This document shows positions 1 to 7,336 of a stretch of 64,000 bases of DNA, piece after piece. Every line of letters begins with the position of its first letter. The stretch's first letter is position 1. Below the pieces are notes generated by a model, which saw nothing but the letters and a program-made list of their open reading frames with translations, did no database searches and had not been told where the DNA came from. The DNA is from Deltaproteobacteria bacterium (GTDB lineage: Bacteria; Desulfobacterota; Desulfobacteria; Desulfobacterales; Desulfosarcinaceae), in contig PDTK01000029.1 in assembly GCA_002747175.1 (NCBI GenBank), positions 47,340 through 111,339 of the forward strand, written 5' to 3'. The translations under genes were made by a program, and so were the position numbers.

Positions 1-1
1 G

Positions 2-136
2 CTCAACCGTAAACGCAAGGAACTGAGCGATCTGGAAGAAAAACGGGGCATCCGCATCACCATCGCCCCCCGGGACGACCTGATTCCCGGCAAGATGGAC
101 ATGCGCTATGAAAGAAAGCAGGCACAGACCGAATAG
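2..136 (+). CDS. C-terminal end of a ribonuclease E/G-like protein (partial)
   Basis: The open frame enters from outside the window and ends at TAG 134-136, giving 44 residues. It begins LNRKRKELSDLEEKRGI and continues with a short strand-like stretch and a PGK segment. The pattern LN.KR..L..LE...-I.I resembles the end of the catalytic domain of RNase E/G-type endoribonucleases, which process rRNA and mRNA. The upstream S1 and catalytic parts are not visible, so this is family resemblance over a short piece. A short basic tail with no long RNase E scaffold fits an RNase G-like form better. yajC follows after about 210 bp with its own promoter, so the two are probably separate transcription units. 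Confidence 0.5.
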   Translation, partial: LNRKRKELSDLEEKRGIRITIAPRDDLIPGKMDMRYERKQAQTE

Positions 137-283
137 ACCGGCCAATTGCCTGATCCGGATCACGGTATAGGGCAATCGCCGTTCTTTCGGGATCGAAATC
201 GCCATATCGGGTTGCCAGACCGGTTGGCTTTCCGGACTTTCAATCTTACCAATGCGGTTACATGCGTCAGACACAAGAACCAT

Positions 284-312
284 TTGACGGAGACGGTGAT
301 TTGCAGTATATC
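284..312 (+). promoter_or_regulatory. Sigma-70-type promoter upstream of yajC
   Basis: TTGACG at 284-289 and TATATC at 307-312 are separated by exactly 17 bp. The -35 matches the consensus at five of six positions and the -10 at four of six. Transcription would begin near 319, giving a leader of about 30 nt before the yajC ATG at 350 and its AGGAGG. It probably drives yajC-secD-secF. Called by eye. Confidence 0.5.
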
Positions 313-349
313 AGCGCCACTTTTCATTTAACAGGAGGTTTTGATACAG

Positions 350-724
350 ATGGATATCGCTTACGCAATGGGCCAGGGAGGCGCATCAGCCGCAGGAGGA
401 GGGTCCGCTGGATTCGCATCGTTCGTTCCGCTGATTCTCATGTTCGTCATTTTCTATTTTCTGCTCATCCGGCCCCAGCAGAAAAAGACCAAGGAACACC
501 GGCAGATGATCGACAATTTGAGGACCGGCGACCGGATCATCACCAGCGGCGGCATCCATGGCCGGGTCACCGGTGTATCGGAAAACGACCTGACCGTTGA
601 AATTGCCGAGAAAGTTCGCGTCAAGGTCAATCGGGCCAGCGTATCCGCACTGGTTACGACCGGCAGTGCACCGCCTGCCCCCAAAAAAGAAAAAAAGGAC
701 AAATCAAACAGCGGAAAACCCTGA
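350..724 (+). CDS. yajC: Preprotein translocase subunit YajC
   Basis: Small inner-membrane protein that associates with SecDF and the SecYEG translocon. The 124-residue product has a Gly/Ala/Ser-rich N-terminus, one transmembrane helix at about residues 22-40, the family hallmark RPQQKK directly after it, then a cytoplasmic domain with DRIITSGGIHGRV, and a Lys-rich tail. ATG 350 is chosen as start because AGGAGG at 333-338 sits 11 nt upstream. An in-frame TTG at 341 would add three residues but lies only 2 nt from that ribosome binding site. The order yajC-secD-secF is the classical one and supports the assignment. Confidence 0.95.
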   Translation: MDIAYAMGQGGASAAGGGSAGFASFVPLILMFVIFYFLLIRPQQKKTKEHRQMIDNLRTGDRIITSGGIHGRVTGVSENDLTVEIAEKVRVKVNRASVSALVTTGSAPPAPKKEKKDKSNSGKP

Positions 725-748
725 GCCTTTTTTTACCGATTTGTTTAT

Positions 749-837
749 AAGGCCCCATTGCCACGGGCACCGCGACTGTTTTCAAACGCAGGCGTGCCTG
801 TCCGTTTTGAACCGGCCTGCCGCGGCGGGTGGGGCTT
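749..837 (+). other. Potentially structured yajC-secD spacer
   Basis: The 143-bp gap between yajC and secD holds nested inverted repeats. An inner stem CAGGC/GCCTG (789-793 with 796-800) is extended by TTCAAACG at 781-788 pairing with CGTTTTGAA at 803-811, with a small bulge. An outer near-match AAGGCCCCA (749-757) / TGGGGCTT (830-837) could close the whole stretch. No U-tract follows, so it does not look like an intrinsic terminator. It could be a processing site or leader structure within the operon; function unknown. Confidence 0.3.
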
Positions 838-867
838 TGATGTGAAAATCATGAAAGGAACCGAGCG

Positions 868-2442
868 TTGAAGAATCTTTCGTGGAAACTGGTTGTCATT
901 GCGGTGGTCATCGTGGCAGCCGCGATTTATGTAATACCGACATTCAAACCCGGCGTATGGCCTCATAAGAAGATCAACCTGGGCCTCGACTTGCAGGGGG
1001 GCATGCACCTGGTGCTCGAAGTGGATGCGGACAAGGCCGTGGAAAACACCATTGAGCGGGTGGCCCAGGAGATGCGGACACAATTGAAAAAAGACCGCAT
1101 CCGCACCATGGGCATTGAACAGGTGGACGGCGTCAAATTGTTCGTCAAAGTGGCCGAAGACCAGATCGAAGGTTTTGAAACCATGCTGGACAATGAGTTT
1201 CGGGACCTTCGGGAAGTGGATCGCGATGCCGGCAACGGCATGTTGGCCATCACCCTCGATCTCCCTGATCAGGAGACCGATCACATCCGCAAACTGGCCG
1301 TCGACCAGGCCCTCGAAACCATCCGCAATCGTATCGATCAATTCGGTGTCAGCGAACCGGATATCCGCATTCAGGGTGAACGGCGGATTCTGATCCAGCT
1401 CCCGGGCATCAAGGATACCCAGCGGGCCAAGGACCTGATCGGTAAAACCGCATTGCTGGAGTTCAAACTGCTGGACGAAACCAACGATATCAACGCAGCA
1501 TTGAAGGGCAATGTGCCGGCATCCAGCGAAATTCTCTACGAAACCAAGGAAGATCTTGCCACCCAGCGGGTCCACAAGACGCCTTATCTGGTCAAAAAAC
1601 GCACCTCTTTGACCGGCGCCTACCTGACCGACGCCCGCGTGCAGATAGACAGCCAATACAACGAGCCCTATGTGTCGATCACCTTCGACAAAAAAGGGGC
1701 CCGCCTGTTCGAACGCATTACCGCCGAAAACGTCAAGAAACGCCTGGCCATCGTCTTGGATGACAATGTCTATTCCGCACCGGTGATCCAGGAAAAAATC
1801 GCCGGCGGCGAGGCACGCATCACCGGTAATTTCAGCACCGAAGAGGCCCGTGACCTGGCCATTGTGCTGCGTGCCGGTGCCCTGCCGGCGCCGGTTCAGA
1901 TCCTGGAAGAACGCACCGTGGGACCCTCTTTGGGAACCGACTCCATCCGCATGGGGCTTCTCTCCATGTGCGTGGGCGGCATCCTGGTGATCCTGTTCAT
2001 GGCGGGTTACTATAAGGGATCGGGGATCATTGCCGACCTGGCCCTGGTACTCAACATTCTGCTCATCGCCGGCGGACTGGCGGCATTCGGCGCGACGCTG
2101 ACACTGCCAGGCATCGCTGGCATCATCTTGACCATCGGCATGGCTGTGGACGCCAACGTGTTGATATTCGAACGCATCCGCGAGGAAATGAGCCTGGGCA
2201 AGACGCCCCGTGCAGCCGTGGACGCCGGATACGACCGGGCGACGTTGACCATCCTGGATGCCAACGTCACCACATTGATCGCAGCCCTGGTCCTGTTTCA
2301 ATTCGGTACCGGCCCGGTCAAGGGGTTTGCCGTCACACTGAGCCTCGGCGTCGTGGCCAGTCTGTTCACGGCCCTGATTTTGACCCGTGCCATCTTCGAC
2401 TACTTGCTGATCAAACGCAAAGCGCGGACCATCAGCATCTGA
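868..2442 (+). CDS. secD: Protein translocase subunit SecD
   Basis: Inner-membrane RND-type subunit that, with SecF, uses the proton motive force to pull secreted proteins through at the periplasmic side. The 524-residue product has an N-terminal membrane helix (about residues 8-27), the conserved GLDLQGGMHL motif, a large periplasmic domain (to about residue 350), then a block of five membrane helices with the SecD signature NVLIFERIREE. Length is usual for the family. It starts at TTG 868, with AAGGAA at 855-860 seven nt upstream; an ATG at 851 is in another frame and stops at once. secF follows after 73 bp. Confidence 0.96.
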   Translation: MKNLSWKLVVIAVVIVAAAIYVIPTFKPGVWPHKKINLGLDLQGGMHLVLEVDADKAVENTIERVAQEMRTQLKKDRIRTMGIEQVDGVKLFVKVAEDQIEGFETMLDNEFRDLREVDRDAGNGMLAITLDLPDQETDHIRKLAVDQALETIRNRIDQFGVSEPDIRIQGERRILIQLPGIKDTQRAKDLIGKTALLEFKLLDETNDINAALKGNVPASSEILYETKEDLATQRVHKTPYLVKKRTSLTGAYLTDARVQIDSQYNEPYVSITFDKKGARLFERITAENVKKRLAIVLDDNVYSAPVIQEKIAGGEARITGNFSTEEARDLAIVLRAGALPAPVQILEERTVGPSLGTDSIRMGLLSMCVGGILVILFMAGYYKGSGIIADLALVLNILLIAGGLAAFGATLTLPGIAGIILTIGMAVDANVLIFERIREEMSLGKTPRAAVDAGYDRATLTILDANVTTLIAALVLFQFGTGPVKGFAVTLSLGVVASLFTALILTRAIFDYLLIKRKARTISI

Positions 2443-2515
2443 TACGGCTCACACCGGTTGACGCCGACGTTGCGTCGCACCAGTTAAAGCAACTACACCA
2501 TCAAGGAACGGATAT

Positions 2516-3550
2516 ATGCAGTTTATCAAACCGGGTATCAACATCGATTTCATAGGAAAACGAAAAATCGCTTTCATGCTCTCGCTGGTGCTGATCATCG
2601 TCAGCATTGTCACCCTGGTGATTAACCGGGGACCCCGCTACGGAATCGATTTCGCCGGCGGGACCCTGGTTCAGGTCAAGTTCGACACACCGGTAGAAAT
2701 CGACCGGATCAAGGACGGACTCCAGGCCTTGACCCTCGAAGCCTCGTCGGTCCAGCAGTTCGGCCAGGCGACGGACCATGAATACCTGATCCGCACCGAG
2801 GCCACCACCTCCGCCATGGAAGGCCTGTCTGAAAAGCTTCAGCAGCAGCTTGCCGACGCCACCGGCGTGCCCGTGGAAATCCGGCGGGTGGAGATGGTCG
2901 GACCACAGGTGGGACAGGATCTTCGTGAGAAAGCACTTTTGGCCATGTTCTATGCCCTGCTTTTCATCACCGTCTATATTTCGGGACGGTTCGAATTGAA
3001 ATGGGCCAAAAGCGGTGTCGTCGCGGCGGCCATCATGGGGGCCGTTTATGTCCTGTCCCGTTTCGACGTCCCGATTCCCTACCTCATGCTGGCCGCCTTG
3101 GTTGTCTCCCTGGTCATTTTCTGGTTTTTTGAATTCAAATACGCCATGGGCGCCATTGTGGCCATCATCCACGACGTGACCGTCACCGTGGGCATCTTCT
3201 CCATCTTCGACAAGGAATTCACCCTGCCCATCGTGGCAGCCCTGTTGACCATCATCGGGTATTCATTGAACGATACGATCATTGTTTTCGACCGTATCCG
3301 TGAAAATTTGCGCAAATACCACAAAGACCCGTTGAACGTGATTCTGAATCGGAGCATCAACGAGACTTTGAGCCGCACCATTCTCACCTCCCTGACGACC
3401 CTGGTGGTGGTGATCGCCCTGTTTGTTCTGGGCGGCGGCATCATCCACGATTTCTCGTTCGCCCTGCTGATCGGTATACTCATCGGTACCTATTCGTCCA
3501 TTTACGTGGCCAGCCCCATACTGCTGGCCTGGCAGACACGGAGACGTTAG
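2516..3550 (+). CDS. secF: Protein translocase subunit SecF
   Basis: Partner of SecD in the SecDF complex of the inner membrane. The 344-residue product shows the first membrane helix at about residues 19-36, the conserved YGIDFAGG motif just after it, a small periplasmic domain, and C-terminal helices containing DTIIVFDRIRENLR, the SecF counterpart of the SecD signature. Length is slightly above the usual 310-320. ATG 2516 is preceded by AAGGA at 2501-2505. Its TAG stop at 3548-3550 touches the ATG of dprA with no gap, so secF and dprA are almost certainly co-transcribed and translationally coupled. Confidence 0.96.
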   Translation: MQFIKPGINIDFIGKRKIAFMLSLVLIIVSIVTLVINRGPRYGIDFAGGTLVQVKFDTPVEIDRIKDGLQALTLEASSVQQFGQATDHEYLIRTEATTSAMEGLSEKLQQQLADATGVPVEIRRVEMVGPQVGQDLREKALLAMFYALLFITVYISGRFELKWAKSGVVAAAIMGAVYVLSRFDVPIPYLMLAALVVSLVIFWFFEFKYAMGAIVAIIHDVTVTVGIFSIFDKEFTLPIVAALLTIIGYSLNDTIIVFDRIRENLRKYHKDPLNVILNRSINETLSRTILTSLTTLVVVIALFVLGGGIIHDFSFALLIGILIGTYSSIYVASPILLAWQTRRR

Positions 3551-4687
3551 ATGTCGCCCCTGCGCCCCTGGTTCGCCCTGAAAAGCGTACCCGGGGTCGG
3601 GAATCTGCTGTTCCGCCGGCTGCTTGAACATTTCGGTTCTCCTGAAAAAGTGCTGTCGGCGAATACCACTGCCCTGCTGTCCGTCAACGGTGTCAGTGCC
3701 CGGTTGGCGGCCGCCATCCACAAATACAGGGAAGGCCGCGGTGTCGACCGGGAACTGGCGGCCATCAGAAAATCCGGCTGCGCCATCATCACCCAGACTG
3801 ACCGTCGATACCCTCCCCTGCTGCGCCAGATTCCCGATCCACCACCTTTTTTGTACGTGCGCGGCACATTGCCAACCGGCATACTTAGTATTGCCATAGT
3901 GGGATCGCGCAATGCGACCGAATACGGAGTGGCAACGACGCGGGAACTCAGCCGACAACTGGCTGCACAGCGGGTAACCATCGTCAGCGGCCTTGCCAGA
4001 GGGGTGGATACGGCCGCCCATACGGGCGCATTGGCGGCCAACGGTACAACGGTGGCCGTCCTGGGATCCGGACTGAACCGAATCTATCCGCAGGAAAATG
4101 CATCCCTGGCCCGCCGCATTGCCGACAGCGGCGCCGTCATCAGTGAATTCGCGTTGGACGCGGGTCCGGACGCACACCATTTTCCGGCCCGTAACCGGAT
4201 CATCAGCGGCTTGTGCCAGGGAACCGTGGTGGTCGAGGCCACCGGCCGCAGCGGATCGTTGATCACCGCCCGTCTGGCGGCCGAACAGAACCGGGATGTG
4301 TTCGCCGTTCCCGGCAACGTGCACTCCTTCAAAAGCGTCGGCACGCACACATTGATCAAACAGGGGGCCAAACTGGTCGTACATGCCGGCGACGTGCTGG
4401 AAGAATATGCCCATGTATGCGGCCACAATCACGAATCGGCGGCGCCACGACCTGCACAACCAGTCTCGTTGACGGACCCTGAAGCGATGATTATCGATAT
4501 CCTTGAAGCCGATCCGGTCCATATTGATGACCTGGGCAGACGGCTTTCAATGGGCACAGGCCGCCTGGCCGGCCTGCTTTTGCAGTTGGAACTCAAGGGG
4601 CTGGTGTGCCAATCGCCGGGCAAACGCTTTTCACTTGCCCCGGATGCGCTTTCGAGGCTGGACACCCAATCAACGACGTTACATTGA
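3551..4687 (+). CDS. dprA: DNA-processing protein DprA (Smf)
   Basis: DprA binds incoming single-stranded DNA and loads RecA during natural transformation. The 378-residue product has an N-terminal helix-hairpin-helix/SAM-like part (residues 1-70), then the Rossmann-like DprA core with VGSRNATEYG, SGLARGVDTAAH, VLGSGLNRIYP, HFPARNRIISGL and SGSLITA. A winged-helix domain forms the C-terminal 80 residues or so. ATG 3551 abuts the secF stop. With pilC and pilS in the same window, a competence role for the pilus system is possible, but no comEC or other uptake gene is seen here. Confidence 0.93.
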   Translation: MSPLRPWFALKSVPGVGNLLFRRLLEHFGSPEKVLSANTTALLSVNGVSARLAAAIHKYREGRGVDRELAAIRKSGCAIITQTDRRYPPLLRQIPDPPPFLYVRGTLPTGILSIAIVGSRNATEYGVATTRELSRQLAAQRVTIVSGLARGVDTAAHTGALAANGTTVAVLGSGLNRIYPQENASLARRIADSGAVISEFALDAGPDAHHFPARNRIISGLCQGTVVVEATGRSGSLITARLAAEQNRDVFAVPGNVHSFKSVGTHTLIKQGAKLVVHAGDVLEEYAHVCGHNHESAAPRPAQPVSLTDPEAMIIDILEADPVHIDDLGRRLSMGTGRLAGLLLQLELKGLVCQSPGKRFSLAPDALSRLDTQSTTLH

Positions 4688-4799
4688 GGACCAAAAGATG
4701 ATGTACACGCAGAAAACTGTTTTTCAAACGGCTTCGTAAAAAACTTTTCCAGGCCACACATGGCCAGACATCCGAAAGAACGATTTGCTTTGAAACGGA

Positions 4800-4851
4800 T
4801 TCACCATAGAGGAAGAGCTAAAAAAATTATCTCTGTGTCCTCTGTGGTGAA
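4800..4851. repeat. Inverted repeat in the dprA-topA gap
   Basis: TTCACCATAGAGGA (4800-4813) and TCCTCTGTGGTGAA (4838-4851) are inverted copies with one mismatch, separated by 24 AT-rich bases. The full gap is 4688-5004 (317 bp) and carries no convincing gene. Besides this repeat it holds a 52-bp dispersed element at 4898-4949. The arm resembles short intergenic repeats seen in many bacterial genomes. Confidence 0.5.
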
Positions 4852-4897
4852 AAAACACGAAAAAAAATTTGTTCCTTAGAAGCCCGAGGAATGAGGC

Positions 4898-4949
4898 GTA
4901 CATGAAAGTACTCCGCAGTGACGAGGGATGAAGCCTAACGCAGATATCG
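4898..4949 (+). repeat. 52-bp dispersed element, copy 1
   Basis: This stretch aligns without gaps to 35856-35907, with 43 of 52 positions the same by hand count. Both contain the cores ACTCCGCAGTGAC and TAACGCAGATATCG and both are followed by a T-rich stretch. Here it lies between dprA and topA. It is not a coding sequence in any frame that makes sense. Confidence 0.65.
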
Positions 4950-5004
4950 GGCTTTTTACGAGCCGTCAAAGAATGAATACGAACCTGATCAAGTGAGGTA
5001 CCCC

Positions 5005-7299
5005 GTGAGCAAACCCCTGGTGGTCGTAGAGTCTCCCACGAAAGTACGGACCATAAAAAAATATCTCGGCAAAGATTACAACGTGGCCGCCACCGTGGGC
5101 CACATCAAGGATCTGCCCGGCAAAGACCTGGGCATCGATATCGACAACGATTTCAAACCGAAATACCGGACAATTCCCGGAAAATCGAAGGTGTTGAGCC
5201 AGTTGAAGTCAGCCGCCGGCGATGCCACGGACATCTACCTGGCGCCGGACCCGGACCGCGAAGGCGAAGCCATTGCCTGGCACACGGCGGACGTGCTGAA
5301 AAAAAAGGGACGGACCTTTCACCGCGTGCTCTTTCACGAGCTGACAAAAAAGGCCATTTTGGAAGCCATGCAGCACTGTCAAAAACTGGATAAGGACAAA
5401 TACGAAGCCCAACAGGCGCGTCGGATCCTGGACCGGCTGGTCGGCTATCAGATATCTCCGCTGCTGTGGCGCAAGGTCAAAGGTGGACTGTCCGCCGGTC
5501 GGGTTCAATCCGTGGCCGTACGCATCATTTGTGATCGGGAACGCGCCATCCAGGCCTTCACGCCGGTGGAATACTGGTCCATCAGCGTGGACCTGAAAGG
5601 CGATGTGCCGCCGGCATTTACGGCCAAGCTGGTACGCAAACAGGGCCGAAAAATCGAGATCCCCGACGAACAGGCGGCCACCAGTATCCTGGCCGAACTG
5701 AAATCGGCCCGCTTCATCCTCGACAAAATCGTCAGGCGTACCACCAAGAGAAATCCACTGCCACCGTTCATCACCAGCAAGCTGCAACAGGAAGCCATCC
5801 GCAAACTACGTTTCTCGGCCAAAAAAACCATGATGGTAGCCCAGCAGCTTTACGAGGGCATTGACCTGGGGCCTGGCGAGCCGGTGGGTCTGATCACCTA
5901 TATGCGTACCGACTCCACGCGTATCGCCGATGAGGCTGCCCAAGAGGCGCTGGCCCTGATCCGCAACCGGTTCGGAAAAGAATTTGCCATTGCCAAACCG
6001 CGTGTTTTCAAGAACAAAAACAAGGCCCAGGACGCCCACGAAGCCATCCGGCCGACCTCGGTCGAGCATACGCCGGAGTCGTTAAAACCATTCCTCAACG
6101 CCGATCAATTGGCCCTTTACACCATGATCTGGCAGCGTTTCGTGGCATCTCAGATGGCCCAGGCCCTGATTGATCAAAAAACCCTTTCCATCGCCGCCGG
6201 CGATTACACCTTGACGGCCAGCGGCAGCTCGGTGAAATTCCCCGGCTTCCTGGCATTGTACAAGAGCGCCGATGACGAGGCGGAAAGCAGCAAGAAAAGC
6301 CAGCCCTTGCCCGAACTGGCTGAAAAAACGGCGCTGAACGTGATAAAAATCGATCCCAAACAGCACTTTACCCAGCCCCCGCCGCGGTTTTCCGAAGCGT
6401 CCCTGGTCAAGGAACTGGAAGAAAACGGTATCGGCCGTCCCAGCACCTATGCAGCCATCTTGTCAACCATCCGCGACAAAGGTTACGTCGAACTGGTCAA
6501 ACGCTATTTCCGGCCCACGGAGCTGGGCTTCATCGTCAATGATTTGCTCATCGACACCTTCCCGGACATCCTTGACGTGGAGTTTACCGCCCGGTTGGAA
6601 AACGATTTGGACCGGGTGGAGCAATCGGAAATCGAGGCCCTGACCATACTCAACCAGTTCTACGATCCCTTCAGTAAAAAACTCACCGAGGCCGGCGAAG
6701 GCATGCTCAGCGTCAAGGGCGTGGGGCTTCCCACGGGCCTGACCTGCCCCACATGCAAAAAAAACGAATTGCGCATCAAAATGGGCAGGAAAGGTCACTT
6801 TCTGGCCTGTTCCGGTTATCCCGAATGCACCTACTCCAGCGATTACGAACGCGACGAAAAAGGTGTTATTTCACCGGTGGCACCGGTCCAGAGCGAAGCC
6901 ACAGACAAGGTGTGCGACCTTTGCGGCAAACCCATGGTGATCAAGCGTGGGCGCTACGGCGCTTTCATTGCCTGCACCGGATATCCCGAATGCAAGCATA
7001 CCCAATCACTGAACAGCGGCAAACACGCCCGTTCCACGGGGGTCGGCTGTCCCGAGACCGGCTGCGACGGAACGGTGGTGGAAAAATCTTCCAAACGGGG
7101 CAAGATCTTTTACGGCTGCAACCGATACCCCAAATGTGAATTCGCCAGCTGGGACAAACCGGTGGCGGTTCAATGCCCGATCTGCGGCAGCGGCTACATG
7201 GTGGAAAAAACCACCAAACGTCACGGCACCCAGCAGGTCTGCCCCAACCGTGACTGCCGCCACCGCATACCCGCGGCGTCGGCAAACGGTGAACCATGA
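5005..7299 (+). CDS. topA: DNA topoisomerase I
   Basis: Type IA topoisomerase that relaxes negative supercoils. The 764-residue product opens with a Toprim domain (MSKPLVVVESPTK at residues 1-13, DPDREGEAIAWH near 75) and carries the active-site Tyr299 in ITYMRTDSTR. Four C-terminal four-cysteine zinc-ribbon units run from about residue 580, including CPTC, CDLC and CPIC pairs. GTG 5005 is preferred to GTG 4993 because GAGGT at 4994-4998 is a suitably spaced ribosome binding site and the protein then starts like other TopA proteins. E. coli TopA is about 865 residues; this length is normal for zinc-finger forms. Confidence 0.96.
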   Translation: MSKPLVVVESPTKVRTIKKYLGKDYNVAATVGHIKDLPGKDLGIDIDNDFKPKYRTIPGKSKVLSQLKSAAGDATDIYLAPDPDREGEAIAWHTADVLKKKGRTFHRVLFHELTKKAILEAMQHCQKLDKDKYEAQQARRILDRLVGYQISPLLWRKVKGGLSAGRVQSVAVRIICDRERAIQAFTPVEYWSISVDLKGDVPPAFTAKLVRKQGRKIEIPDEQAATSILAELKSARFILDKIVRRTTKRNPLPPFITSKLQQEAIRKLRFSAKKTMMVAQQLYEGIDLGPGEPVGLITYMRTDSTRIADEAAQEALALIRNRFGKEFAIAKPRVFKNKNKAQDAHEAIRPTSVEHTPESLKPFLNADQLALYTMIWQRFVASQMAQALIDQKTLSIAAGDYTLTASGSSVKFPGFLALYKSADDEAESSKKSQPLPELAEKTALNVIKIDPKQHFTQPPPRFSEASLVKELEENGIGRPSTYAAILSTIRDKGYVELVKRYFRPTELGFIVNDLLIDTFPDILDVEFTARLENDLDRVEQSEIEALTILNQFYDPFSKKLTEAGEGMLSVKGVGLPTGLTCPTCKKNELRIKMGRKGHFLACSGYPECTYSSDYERDEKGVISPVAPVQSEATDKVCDLCGKPMVIKRGRYGAFIACTGYPECKHTQSLNSGKHARSTGVGCPETGCDGTVVEKSSKRGKIFYGCNRYPKCEFASWDKPVAVQCPICGSGYMVEKTTKRHGTQQVCPNRDCRHRIPAASANGEP

Positions 7300-7336
7300 A
7301 AGCTCCAAACCCTGAACCCAACAAACCAATAAATCC

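Noticed and set aside
745..2301. 518-codon antisense frame across secD
   Set aside because: Shadow of a GC-rich gene: no recognisable domain and complete overlap with a certain CDS.
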